A DNA stretch of 6,598 nucleotides from positions 6,711 to 13,308 of the forward strand of contig PLAX01000221.1 of assembly GCA_003135255.1 (NCBI GenBank). Direction: 5' to 3'. This document shows, piece by piece, positions 1-5,395 of this stretch (the first letter of the stretch is position 1; every line of letters begins with the position of its first letter). The stretch is from Candidatus Dormiibacterota bacterium (lineage in GTDB: Bacteria > Chloroflexota > Dormibacteria > Aeolococcales > Aeolococcaceae). A program made the position numbers and the translations under genes. The notes beneath the pieces were generated by a model. The model saw only the letters and a program-made list of their open reading frames with translations, was not told the DNA's origin and searched no databases.

Positions 1-476
1 ACGTCCGCCAGCTGCTCGACCATGTGACCTCCGGAAACCGGATGTTCGCGGCCCTCGCAAGCGGTGAGCGGCCCGAGGGGATGGAGGGCCTCCTCCAGCT
101 TCGCGCCCGGGTGGCCCCGGGCCCGGACGAGGATCCGGTGGAGGCCTTCCGCGCCTCCGGGCGGCAGCTCCTCGGGGTCTTCTCCGATCCCGACTTCGCG
201 GACGGCACCTACGCGACGCCCATCGGTGAGCGGAGCGGTGACTTCGTGATCCAGATGCGGATCACGGAGACCCTGATCCACGGCTGGGACCTCGCCCAAG
301 CCACGGGCCAGACCCCGGCCTTCCCGGAGGCCATCGCGGAGCAGACCCTCGCCACCATGCGTTTGACCCTCGCCGACCGTCCCCGCGACCCCCGCGGGTT
401 CGGGATGGAGCAGCCGGTACCCGCGGACGCCCCGGCAATCGATCGCCTCGCCGGATTCGTGGGCCGGTCCGTCTAG
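1..476 (+). CDS. TIGR03086/MDMPI-family metal-binding protein, 3' part (5' end outside window)
   Basis: The frame is open from base 3 and ends at TAG 474-476, leaving about 157 C-terminal residues. A GTG at 24 is in frame, but the seven residues before it (VRQLLDH) already match the family, so the true start lies upstream of the window. The family is the DinB-like mycothiol-dependent maleylpyruvate isomerase fold. In the characterised isomerase a metal is held by two His and one Glu. The equivalents here are the His of LLDH and the Glu and His of ETLIHGWDLA, the most diagnostic block of the protein. The segment GERSGDFVIQMR before it is also typical. Most TIGR03086 members have no proven substrate, and a thiol-dependent transferase or isomerase role is only inferred. 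No membrane segment is visible. It is on the same strand as the following cca-like gene, 99 bases away, and that gene appears to have its own promoter. Family assignment is fairly sure; function is not. Confidence 0.82.
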   Translation, partial: VRQLLDHVTSGNRMFAALASGERPEGMEGLLQLRARVAPGPDEDPVEAFRASGRQLLGVFSDPDFADGTYATPIGERSGDFVIQMRITETLIHGWDLAQATGQTPAFPEAIAEQTLATMRLTLADRPRDPRGFGMEQPVPADAPAIDRLAGFVGRSV

Positions 477-509
477 TCAGCCACGGGCGTCCGGGCCTCG
501 GTTCGAGAC

Positions 510-536
510 GGCCTGGCCGATCAAGGCAGGCCTGCC
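510..536 (+). promoter_or_regulatory. Overlapping inverted repeats in the 99-base gap before the cca-like gene
   Basis: Two dyads overlap here. GGCCTG (510-515) pairs with CAGGCC (527-532) around an 11-base loop, which could be a weak hairpin after the first gene, although no T-run follows. GGCAGGCCTGCC (525-536) is a perfect 12-base palindrome with no loop, more like a protein-binding site. It is centred about 44 bases upstream of the predicted transcription start of the next gene. Both could be chance in such GC-rich DNA. Confidence 0.25.
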
Positions 537-561
537 CCCGGCCGGCGGCGGCTGACGCCTC

Positions 562-567
562 TACACT
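562..567 (+). promoter_or_regulatory. Predicted -10 element (TACACT) of a leaderless promoter
   Basis: TACACT matches the TANNNT -10 pattern and lies 8 bases before the ATG at 576, so transcription would begin at or within a base or two of the start codon. No Shine-Dalgarno sequence is present between it and the ATG, and no clear -35 hexamer is seen at the expected distance (around 539-544). The same arrangement recurs before two other genes in the window. Confidence 0.5.
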
Positions 568-575
568 CCAGCCTC

Positions 576-1964
576 ATGCCGGCCCGTGTGCGCCCCGTGC
601 CTCCTCGACTCGATCTCCCGCGACTCCTGGAGGTCATCCGGCTCTCCGCCGGCGAGCTGGGGGTCGAGGCCTTCCTGGTGGGGGGATTCGTCCGGGACCG
701 GCTGCTCGGCCGCGCGAGCAAGGACATCGACGTGGTGGTCGTGGGCGCCGACGGGGTGCCCCTCCTGGAGCGGGTGGCGGCGCAGCTCGGCTGGGCGCGA
801 CCCGCCGTCTTTGAGCGCTTCGCCACGGCGCAGATCCGCGGGGGGGAGTTCATCGTCGAGGTCGTGCAGGCGCGCGCCGAGCGCTACGACCCGGAGTCCC
901 GCAAGCCGGACGTCCGCCCGGGGAGCCTGGAGGACGACATCGCGCGCCGCGACTTCACCATCAATGCGCTCGTGGAGACCCTCGACGGCCGGGTGCTGGA
1001 CCTCACCGGCCGCGGGCTGGACGACCTCCGGGACGGCATCCTCCGCACCCCGCTCGACCCCGCCGACACCTTCTCCGAGGACCCGCTGCGGATGTTCCGG
1101 GCGGCGAGGTTTGTCGCGCAGCTCGGCTTCCGGCTGGCCGGCGGTCTCGAGGAGGTGATGCGGGCGATGGCCCACCGCGCCTCGATCCTCTCCGGGGAGC
1201 GGGTGCGCGACGAGCTCAGCCGCCTGCTGGTCTCCCCGCACCCACGCGAGGGGCTGGAGGTGCTGCGGAGCAGCGGCCTCCTCGCCGTGTCCCTCCCGGA
1301 ACTGCTCCCGATGGTGGGGGTGGAGCAGGGGGGATGGCACCTCTACGACGTCTGGGAGCACAGCGTCCGCGCCGTGGAGCTGGCGCCCGCCGACCTGGTG
1401 ACCCGGCTCGGCTGCCTCTTCCACGACTCCGGCAAGCCCCCGACCCACGCCATGGCCGCGGACGGGCGGCACACCTTCTACGACCATCCGCGCGCGGGCG
1501 CCCGAATCGCAGCGTCGGTGATGACCCGGCTCCGCTTCAGCGGGGAGGAGATCGATCAGGTGGGCACCCTGGTCCTCCACCACATGTGGCCGATCCAGTA
1601 CCGGCCGGCGGAGGTGGGGGACGGTGCGGTGCGCCGTTTCATCCGCACCGTCGGAGAGCTGCGACCGCGCCTGCTCGACCTGGCGCGAGCCGACACCCGC
1701 GCCTCCGCCTACCCGGACGTGGAGGCGATCGACGAGCTGGAGCAGCGGACCGCCCGGCTCGACGCCGGCAGCCAGGTGTCACGGCTGCGACCGCCCCTCG
1801 ACGGCCGGGTGCTGATGGAGCTGGCCGGCCGCGGACCCGGGCCGTGGGTGGGCAGGGCGCAGAGGGCGCTGCTCGACGCGGTCCTCGACGGCGAGATCCC
1901 CGCCGACGACCCGGTCGCGGCGCGCGGGTTCGTGGAGGGCCATCCCGAGCTGCTGCGCGACTGA
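576..1964 (+). CDS. cca: CCA tRNA nucleotidyltransferase / poly(A) polymerase family protein with HD domain
   Basis: This is a 462-residue class II nucleotidyltransferase, the expected length for the HD-containing form. The family adds or repairs the 3' CCA end of tRNAs in the cytoplasm using CTP and ATP. The head domain has the catalytic motif GGFVRDRLLG then DID at residues 36-52, with Asp50 and Asp52 as metal ligands. RRDFTINAL (124-132), EDPLRMFRAARF (168-179, the EDxxR nucleotide-selecting motif) and ERVRDEL (208-214) follow in the standard order. The C-terminal part carries an HD metal-phosphohydrolase domain: H262 in WEHS, HD at 283-284 in FHDSGK, H304 in DHP, and the paired His of LVLHHMWP (335-336). 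In other bacteria this domain has phosphodiesterase/phosphatase activity. ATG 576 is chosen because it is preceded by a TANNNT box and gives a normal N terminus; no Shine-Dalgarno is present. Sequence alone does not separate full CCA-adding, A-adding and poly(A) polymerase activities, but CCA addition is most likely if it is the only copy. It faces the nucleotidyltransferase gene at 2024-2557 tail to tail. Confidence 0.93.
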   Translation: MPARVRPVPPRLDLPRLLEVIRLSAGELGVEAFLVGGFVRDRLLGRASKDIDVVVVGADGVPLLERVAAQLGWARPAVFERFATAQIRGGEFIVEVVQARAERYDPESRKPDVRPGSLEDDIARRDFTINALVETLDGRVLDLTGRGLDDLRDGILRTPLDPADTFSEDPLRMFRAARFVAQLGFRLAGGLEEVMRAMAHRASILSGERVRDELSRLLVSPHPREGLEVLRSSGLLAVSLPELLPMVGVEQGGWHLYDVWEHSVRAVELAPADLVTRLGCLFHDSGKPPTHAMAADGRHTFYDHPRAGARIAASVMTRLRFSGEEIDQVGTLVLHHMWPIQYRPAEVGDGAVRRFIRTVGELRPRLLDLARADTRASAYPDVEAIDELEQRTARLDAGSQVSRLRPPLDGRVLMELAGRGPGPWVGRAQRALLDAVLDGEIPADDPVAARGFVEGHPELLRD

Positions 1965-2023
1965 CCCCGCCGCCTGGAGTCCGAGGTCCGAGGTGACGCG
2001 TGCCGAGTCACGGGGGCTTGCGT

Positions 2024-2557
2024 TCAGCCGCGGGAGGCCGGGCCAAGCAGCTCCTCCAGGAACAGGCGTGTCTTCAGCGGCGGTTCCCGGCCGGAGAAGA
2101 TCTGCTCGAGGAGATCCAGCGCATCGTCGGTGCGGTCGATGCCGGTCTCACGGAGGAGCATCTGGATGTCCTCGTCGTCCTCGCCGATGCGCAGCGCCAT
2201 CAGCTTGAGGGCCAGGAGGTAGCGTGCGGACGCGGTGGTGACCTCGATCCCCTCGATCTCCGGCAGGGGCACGGCGCTCGGGTCGGCTCCGGGCAGGAAT
2301 CCCTTCACAGCATCGTTGAGCCAGTCATCGGGCAGGCCCATCTCCTCGGCCACCTTCGCCGCCGCCTGGTAGATCAGGGCCTTGGGTTCGAAGACGGCGT
2401 CGATGTCCTTGGTGACCCGGCGCCGTGAGTACGCCAGCGCAATCGCTGCTCCGCCCACGATGAAGACCTGGCCCCGCACCCCCTGGCGGGTCAGCTCTTC
2501 GCCCAGGGCCTGGAGCGCTCGCACGATGGTCGCCCGAGTGAAGTGCTGCTCAGGCAC
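2024..2557 (-). CDS. DUF6036/AbiEii-like nucleotidyltransferase, probable toxin of a TA-type pair
   Basis: The protein has 177 residues from GTG 2557 to TGA 2026-2024. The nucleotidyltransferase signature is clear: GGAAIALAYS (35-44), then TKDIDAVF (49-56), giving a GG...DxD active site with Asp51 and Asp53. LPDDWLND (75-82) is typical of the DUF6036 group. ARYLLALKLMALR followed by EDDEDI (111-131) matches the Lys and acidic motifs of AbiEii/MenT-like enzymes. GTG 2557 is chosen because AGGGAGGT lies 8 bases upstream and the start overlaps the regulator gene by 8 bases. Related proteins paired with an HTH partner act as toxins, and some MenT enzymes add nucleotides to tRNA 3' ends. That role here is inference from fold and gene order; a non-toxic nucleotidyltransferase cannot be excluded. 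The gene is second in its operon and is probably repressed together with its partner. Confidence 0.85.
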   Translation of the reverse strand: MPEQHFTRATIVRALQALGEELTRQGVRGQVFIVGGAAIALAYSRRRVTKDIDAVFEPKALIYQAAAKVAEEMGLPDDWLNDAVKGFLPGADPSAVPLPEIEGIEVTTASARYLLALKLMALRIGEDDEDIQMLLRETGIDRTDDALDLLEQIFSGREPPLKTRLFLEELLGPASRG

Positions 2558-3140
2558 GATCGAAGACCTCCCTCGCAAGGAGCACGCCATGACGGAGGAA
2601 CGCCGCCGGAGTGTTGGCCAGCACGTAGGCGTGGAACGCCGGCCGCGATGCAACGAACCACCACGGTTCCACGAAGCGGCCGGGCGCGTTGACCCATGCC
2701 GGCACGGGCACGCCGGCCTCCTGGGCGAAGAACTCTCCCAGGCCGGCGAGGGCGGCGTCGAAACGTGGATCACCGGTGGGCGGAGGCTCAGCCGCCAGAA
2801 GGACCAGCTTCCCCGGCCGTGAGGACGGCCGGAAATCGTCCGCGAATCCGAAGAGAAGCCGCAGCGCGTCGCTGGCGCGGGAATCGGCCAGGTCGGCGCG
2901 GATGACCTGGGCGAGCTCGGCGAGGGAGGCGGCTCCCCTGCGCAGGCGCGGGCGTGCCACCAGCTCCAGATCGTGGTCGGTGGCACGGAGCAACCGACCG
3001 AGGGTGGCGAGACCGGGCTTGCGGTCTCCGGATTCATAGGCAGCGACGGCGGACTGCGCGGTCCCCGCCCGGCGAGCCACCTCTGCCTGGGTCAGGGCGG
3101 AGGCACGTCGTGCCTCCCGGAGCAGGGTGGCTTCGTCCAT
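2550..3140 (-). CDS. XRE-family HTH transcriptional regulator, probable antitoxin/autoregulator
   Basis: The protein has 196 residues. Residues about 3-58 form a Cro/CI-type helix-turn-helix: LREARRASALTQAEVARRAG, then the recognition helix around AQSAVAAYESG (28-38), KPGLATLGRLL and DLELV. Residues about 70-196 form a second domain rich in Trp and Phe (FVEPWWFVAS at 157-165) and ending TPAAFLRHGVLL (177-188), a C-terminal region often seen in actinobacterial XRE proteins paired with a nucleotidyltransferase. ATG 3140 is chosen because it begins just before the HTH and has a TATATT box 7 bases upstream; a longer version reaching upstream would run through the AT-rich promoter and the terminal part of the acetyltransferase gene. 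The stop overlaps the nucleotidyltransferase start by 8 bases, so the two are translated together. Expected role: bind its own promoter and probably neutralise its partner. The DNA-binding assignment is firm; the antitoxin role is inferred from context. Confidence 0.88.
   Translation of the reverse strand: MDEATLLREARRASALTQAEVARRAGTAQSAVAAYESGDRKPGLATLGRLLRATDHDLELVARPRLRRGAASLAELAQVIRADLADSRASDALRLLFGFADDFRPSSRPGKLVLLAAEPPPTGDPRFDAALAGLGEFFAQEAGVPVPAWVNAPGRFVEPWWFVASRPAFHAYVLANTPAAFLRHGVLLAREVFDRA
2566..2573 (-). promoter_or_regulatory. Shine-Dalgarno site (AGGGAGGT) for the nucleotidyltransferase gene
   Basis: Read on the minus strand, AGGGAGGT sits 8 bases before GTG 2557, inside the 3' end of the regulator gene. 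It is the strongest ribosome-binding site in the window and fixes the GTG start. It contrasts with the regulator's own ATG, which has none. Confidence 0.75.
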
Positions 3141-3147
3141 GTGAACC

Positions 3148-3153
3148 AATATA
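3148..3153 (-). promoter_or_regulatory. Predicted -10 element (TATATT) of the HTH/nucleotidyltransferase operon
   Basis: On the minus strand TATATT lies 7 bases before ATG 3140, with no Shine-Dalgarno in between, suggesting a leaderless mRNA. It lies in the only clearly AT-rich stretch of the window (about 3144-3169). A short dyad, ACGA (3155-3158) and TCGT (3168-3171) spaced by 9 bases, lies just upstream and could be an operator for the encoded HTH protein. No good -35 hexamer is seen. Confidence 0.55.
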
Positions 3154-3175
3154 TACGAATAGAGATATCGTCTGC

Positions 3176-3190
3176 CCGGCGCCGTGCCGG
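3176..3190 (-). terminator. Possible weak hairpin after the Eis-like gene
   Basis: CCGGC (3176-3180) and GCCGG (3186-3190) can pair around a 5-base loop a few bases after the acetyltransferase stop. There is no U-run on the downstream (minus-strand) side, so it is at best a partial terminator and read-through into the HTH gene is possible. Confidence 0.25.
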
Positions 3191-3193
3191 AAC

Positions 3194-4420
3194 TCAGAAG
3201 AAGGCGCCCGACCAGGGGGCGGGCGACCAGCGGAACATCGCCGTGGCCCGGGCTACGGCGCCGGGGGTGACCTCCTCCACCCTTCCGGCGCGATGGAGGC
3301 GCTCGAGCGGTGCGTCCCCCAGGCAGACGGAACCGAGGGCGGCGAGGTCGAGGCTCAGGTCGGGAGAGGCGGAGGACGGAACGCAACTGGCGCCCTCCAG
3401 CCCCCCCTCGAGGCGGAACCGCCGCGCCGCCGCGCCGCCGGGTTCGTGGACCTCGAGGACCAGGCCGTCCTCCCGGCCGTACCGGCGAGCCGAGAGGAGC
3501 GCCGCCGGATCGAGGGGGCGTAGCCAAAGGCCGTCACTGAGGGTCTGCCGCCAGGCGCGGGGATTGGCGAGACGGACCTCGAACGCCTCGTCCGAGGGAC
3601 GCCAGTACGCAGTCACCCGCCTCATGAGATCGTGCTGCAGGCAGAAGCGCCAGAGGGATGCCTCGGCTTCCTGGGTGCTGGCCCACAACTCCTCCACCTG
3701 GAGATCGCCGCGGGGACCGCTGCTCCGCGTCCAGTCCAGCTTGGTCCGGTATCCGAGCAGACCGTCCGCCGTGCCCGCCGCGTCGCGGTGAAGGGTGAAC
3801 CGCGTCGCCCCGAGGCCGCCGACCTCGCTTTCGGCGTCGCGGTACCGGCGGCGAGACCGGAAGAGGGAAAGGCTGACCATCCCGTTGCGCACGGCGCAGA
3901 CCCGCTCGTGCAGGCCGGAGAGCTCCGCCTGGGCGGTCGCGAGGTCGGCAATCTCCAACCTGCCTTCCTCATGGGGTGGCTCGCGAAGAGAAGCGTCTCC
4001 TGTCTCGACCTCCACCCGGGCGACCCGGTCCGCGGCCCCAAAGCCAAAGCGGCCATAGATCGGCGCCTCGGTGGCCATCAGGCCGGCGGCGGCGTCCCCG
4101 CGCTCACGGGCGTCGTCGAGCAGCGCCGTCATCAGCCTGGTCAGCACCCCCTGGCGGCGGTGAGTGGGGAGAACTCCGACCTCGGTGACCCCCGCGATCT
4201 GCAGCCGGCTGCCTCCCGGGAGGGTCAGCCGGAGATCCAGAAGCCCCGCCACCCCGACCAGCCGGCCTTCGGCGAGGGCGTGCCAGCCACGGACGGCGGC
4301 AACGTCGGCGACGTCCGCCGCGAACCGGTCCGGGGAGGGCCGCTGCCCGAGGGCGGCGTAGATCACCTCGACGAAGTCCTCCGCGTCGCCTGGTGCCGTG
4401 CGCCGAATCTCCACGTCCAC
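3194..4420 (-). CDS. Eis-family GNAT N-acetyltransferase
   Basis: From GTG 4420 to TGA 3196-3194 the product has 408 residues, the usual size of Eis proteins. Eis enzymes are hexameric cytoplasmic acetyltransferases that move acetyl groups from acetyl-CoA to amines, including multiple amines of aminoglycosides. The N-terminal GNAT domain shows VTEVGVLPTHRRQG (78-91), the acetyl-CoA pyrophosphate-binding loop, and IYGRFGFG (121-128), whose Tyr122 matches the catalytic general acid Tyr of mycobacterial Eis. A second GNAT-like region follows (about 150-290), then an SCP2-like C-terminal region with DGLWLRPLD (296-304). The protein ends in Phe, as in Eis, where the free C-terminal carboxylate acts as the catalytic base. 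The start is uncertain: GTG 4414 and ATG 4492 are in frame. GTG 4420 is preferred because the residues before it do not look like family sequence and ATG 4492 would overlap the divergent DUF1232 start. The natural substrate cannot be read from sequence. Confidence 0.88.
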   Translation of the reverse strand: MDVEIRRTAPGDAEDFVEVIYAALGQRPSPDRFAADVADVAAVRGWHALAEGRLVGVAGLLDLRLTLPGGSRLQIAGVTEVGVLPTHRRQGVLTRLMTALLDDARERGDAAAGLMATEAPIYGRFGFGAADRVARVEVETGDASLREPPHEEGRLEIADLATAQAELSGLHERVCAVRNGMVSLSLFRSRRRYRDAESEVGGLGATRFTLHRDAAGTADGLLGYRTKLDWTRSSGPRGDLQVEELWASTQEAEASLWRFCLQHDLMRRVTAYWRPSDEAFEVRLANPRAWRQTLSDGLWLRPLDPAALLSARRYGREDGLVLEVHEPGGAAARRFRLEGGLEGASCVPSSASPDLSLDLAALGSVCLGDAPLERLHRAGRVEEVTPGAVARATAMFRWSPAPWSGAFF

Positions 4421-4435
4421 TGCACGGCAATCATC

Positions 4436-4458
4436 CCCCAGGGCGGCGGCGCCCGGGG
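4436..4458. promoter_or_regulatory. Imperfect dyad between divergent genes, candidate operator
   Basis: CCCC, a single A, GGGCG, a 4-base centre GCGG, CGCCC and GGGG form a nine-pair inverted repeat with one bulged base. It lies in the 70-base gap between the Eis-like gene and the DUF1232 gene and covers the place where a -35 element for the latter would be (about 4453-4458). If both genes start at their predicted leaderless sites it would not be in either mRNA, which favours a DNA-binding role over an RNA hairpin. Chance pairing in GC-rich DNA is a real alternative. Confidence 0.25.
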
Positions 4459-4475
4459 AGAGGGTGGACGGCGCG

Positions 4476-4481
4476 TAGAAT
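4476..4481 (+). promoter_or_regulatory. Predicted -10 element (TAGAAT) of the DUF1232-rplI-dnaB operon
   Basis: TAGAAT is close to the TATAAT consensus and lies 9 bases before ATG 4491. There is no Shine-Dalgarno in that interval. Transcription would begin at or next to the ATG, giving a leaderless mRNA for the whole three-gene operon. No recognisable -35 hexamer is seen. Confidence 0.55.
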
Positions 4482-4490
4482 CGGTCGGCC

Positions 4491-4952
4491 ATGTTCAACC
4501 GGCTGCGCTGGTTCAAGAGCCTCTTCCACGACCTTCCCCGGCAGATCCGGCTCGCCTACTGCCTGGTCCGCGACCCGCGCGTGCCCATCGCCCCCAAGGC
4601 GGCCGTCCTCGCCGTGCTCGGTCTCGTCGTCACCCCAGTCATCGACCTGCCCGACGAGATCCCGCTGGTGGGCGAGCTGGACTCGCTCGCCGTCGCCATG
4701 GTCGCCCTCCGGGTCTTCATCGCCGTCTGCCCGCCCGAGGTGGTTGCCGAGCAGGAGCGCCTCATCGCCGAGCGGCGGAGCCGCTTCGACAACGACGTCC
4801 GTGCCGGGGAGCGGCTGGCCAGGGTGATCTGGCGGAAGCTGCGGCCTGGGCCTGACGACCAGGCCGGGACAGTCCGCACCATCGAACTCGAAACAGAGAC
4901 AGAGAAGAACGGCGCCGAGGAGGCGCTTGCACGAAGGGGCGAGCTCGCATGA
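4491..4952 (+). CDS. DUF1232 (YkvA-like) membrane protein
   Basis: The product has 153 residues. The DUF1232 signature is at 47-64: VTPVIDLPDEIPLVGELD, matching the family pattern P-x-D-x-x-P-D-x-I-P-x-x-G-x-x-D. Two hydrophobic stretches flank it (about 35-50 and 66-80), consistent with a small two-helix membrane protein or hairpin. The rest (about 85-153) is charged and soluble, ending in a Glu-rich tail. The N terminus (MFNRLRWFKSLFHDLP) is basic and amphipathic. The biochemical role of the family is not established. ATG 4491 is chosen because of the -10 box upstream and the standard N terminus. The stop overlaps the rplI start as ATGA. Its position as first gene before rplI and dnaB, in place of rpsF-ssb-rpsR, is unusual. 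Confidence 0.85.
   Translation: MFNRLRWFKSLFHDLPRQIRLAYCLVRDPRVPIAPKAAVLAVLGLVVTPVIDLPDEIPLVGELDSLAVAMVALRVFIAVCPPEVVAEQERLIAERRSRFDNDVRAGERLARVIWRKLRPGPDDQAGTVRTIELETETEKNGAEEALARRGELA
4934..4939 (+). promoter_or_regulatory. Ribosome-binding site (AAGGGG) for rplI
   Basis: AAGGGG ends 9 bases before the rplI ATG at 4949, within the end of the DUF1232 gene. With the ATGA overlap it supports coupled translation and this start. Confidence 0.5.
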
Positions 4953-5395
4953 AGGTCTATTTCCTCAAGGAGGTCGCCGGGACGGCCCACGCCGGAGAGG
5001 TGAAGGAGGTCGCACCGGGCTTTGCCCGCAACTTCCTGCTCCCTCAGGGACTGGCGGTGCCCGCCGACGACAAGATGGTGGAGCAGATCCGCCAGCGCGA
5101 GGAGGCGACCCGCCGCCGCGCCGAGAAGGCGCTGCGTGACGCCCGCGAGGTGAGTGCCCGGCTGCGCAAGCTCACCGTCACCATCTACGCCAAGACGGGT
5201 GAGGCGGGCCGGCTGTTCGGCTCGGTGACCAACGCCGACATCGCGCAGCAGCTCAAGCGAGAGGCGGGCCTCGAGATCGACAAGCGCAAGATCGCGGTCG
5301 ACCCGCCGATCAAGTCCCTGGGCCCCCACGAGGTGGAGATCGAGCTCCACCCTGAGGTCACCGAAACCCTCCGGATCGTCGTCGCCGCGAAGTGA
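4949..5395 (+). CDS. rplI: 50S ribosomal protein bL9
   Basis: This is a full-length 148-residue bL9. The N-terminal rRNA-binding domain reads MKVYFLKEVAGTAHAGEVKEV, then PGFARNFLLPQGLAVPA (23-39), the family hallmark. The long connecting helix spans about 40-75 and is rich in Arg, Glu and Ala. The C-terminal domain carries GRLFGSVTNADIAQQL (88-103) and ends PHEVEIELHPEVTETLRIVV. bL9 binds 23S rRNA near the base of the L1 stalk and helps keep reading-frame fidelity. One small oddity is TAHAG in place of the common LGKKG in the first loop; the following GEV is kept. The start overlaps the DUF1232 stop by 4 bases and the stop overlaps the dnaB GTG by 4 bases, so all three are probably translated as a coupled unit. 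The rplI-dnaB adjacency is common across bacteria. Confidence 0.97.
   Translation: MKVYFLKEVAGTAHAGEVKEVAPGFARNFLLPQGLAVPADDKMVEQIRQREEATRRRAEKALRDAREVSARLRKLTVTIYAKTGEAGRLFGSVTNADIAQQLKREAGLEIDKRKIAVDPPIKSLGPHEVEIELHPEVTETLRIVVAAK

Noticed and set aside
561..1583. 340-residue open frame on the minus strand opposite the cca-like gene
   Set aside because: It is a shadow of the cca-like frame with a repetitive His/Glu/Gly/Leu composition and no family match.
1965..2023. Bidirectional terminator between the convergent cca-like and nucleotidyltransferase genes
   Set aside because: Only a 5-base pairing GTGAC (1993-1997)/GTCAC (2007-2011) with a 9-base loop and no T-run is visible, plus a tandem GTCCGAG duplicate at 1979-1992. 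This is too weak to call.
3419..3440. GCCGC-type short repeat tract
   Set aside because: It lies inside the Eis-like coding region and encodes ordinary Ala/Arg codons (GGAAARRFRL), which explains the repetition.
3141..3527. N-terminal extension of the HTH protein upstream of ATG 3140
   Set aside because: The frame stays open, but it runs through the AT-rich promoter and the acetyltransferase coding region, and the added residues are low-complexity Arg/Gly/Pro.
4421..4492. Longer Eis-like start at ATG 4492 (24 extra residues)
   Set aside because: The extra residues do not resemble the Eis N terminus, no promoter or ribosome-binding site precedes the ATG, and it would overlap the divergent DUF1232 start codon.
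3632..4855. 407-residue open frame on the plus strand opposite the Eis-like gene
   Set aside because: It is antisense to a clear GNAT protein and also overlaps the DUF1232 gene in another frame. The translation is Pro/Arg/Gly-rich with no motif.
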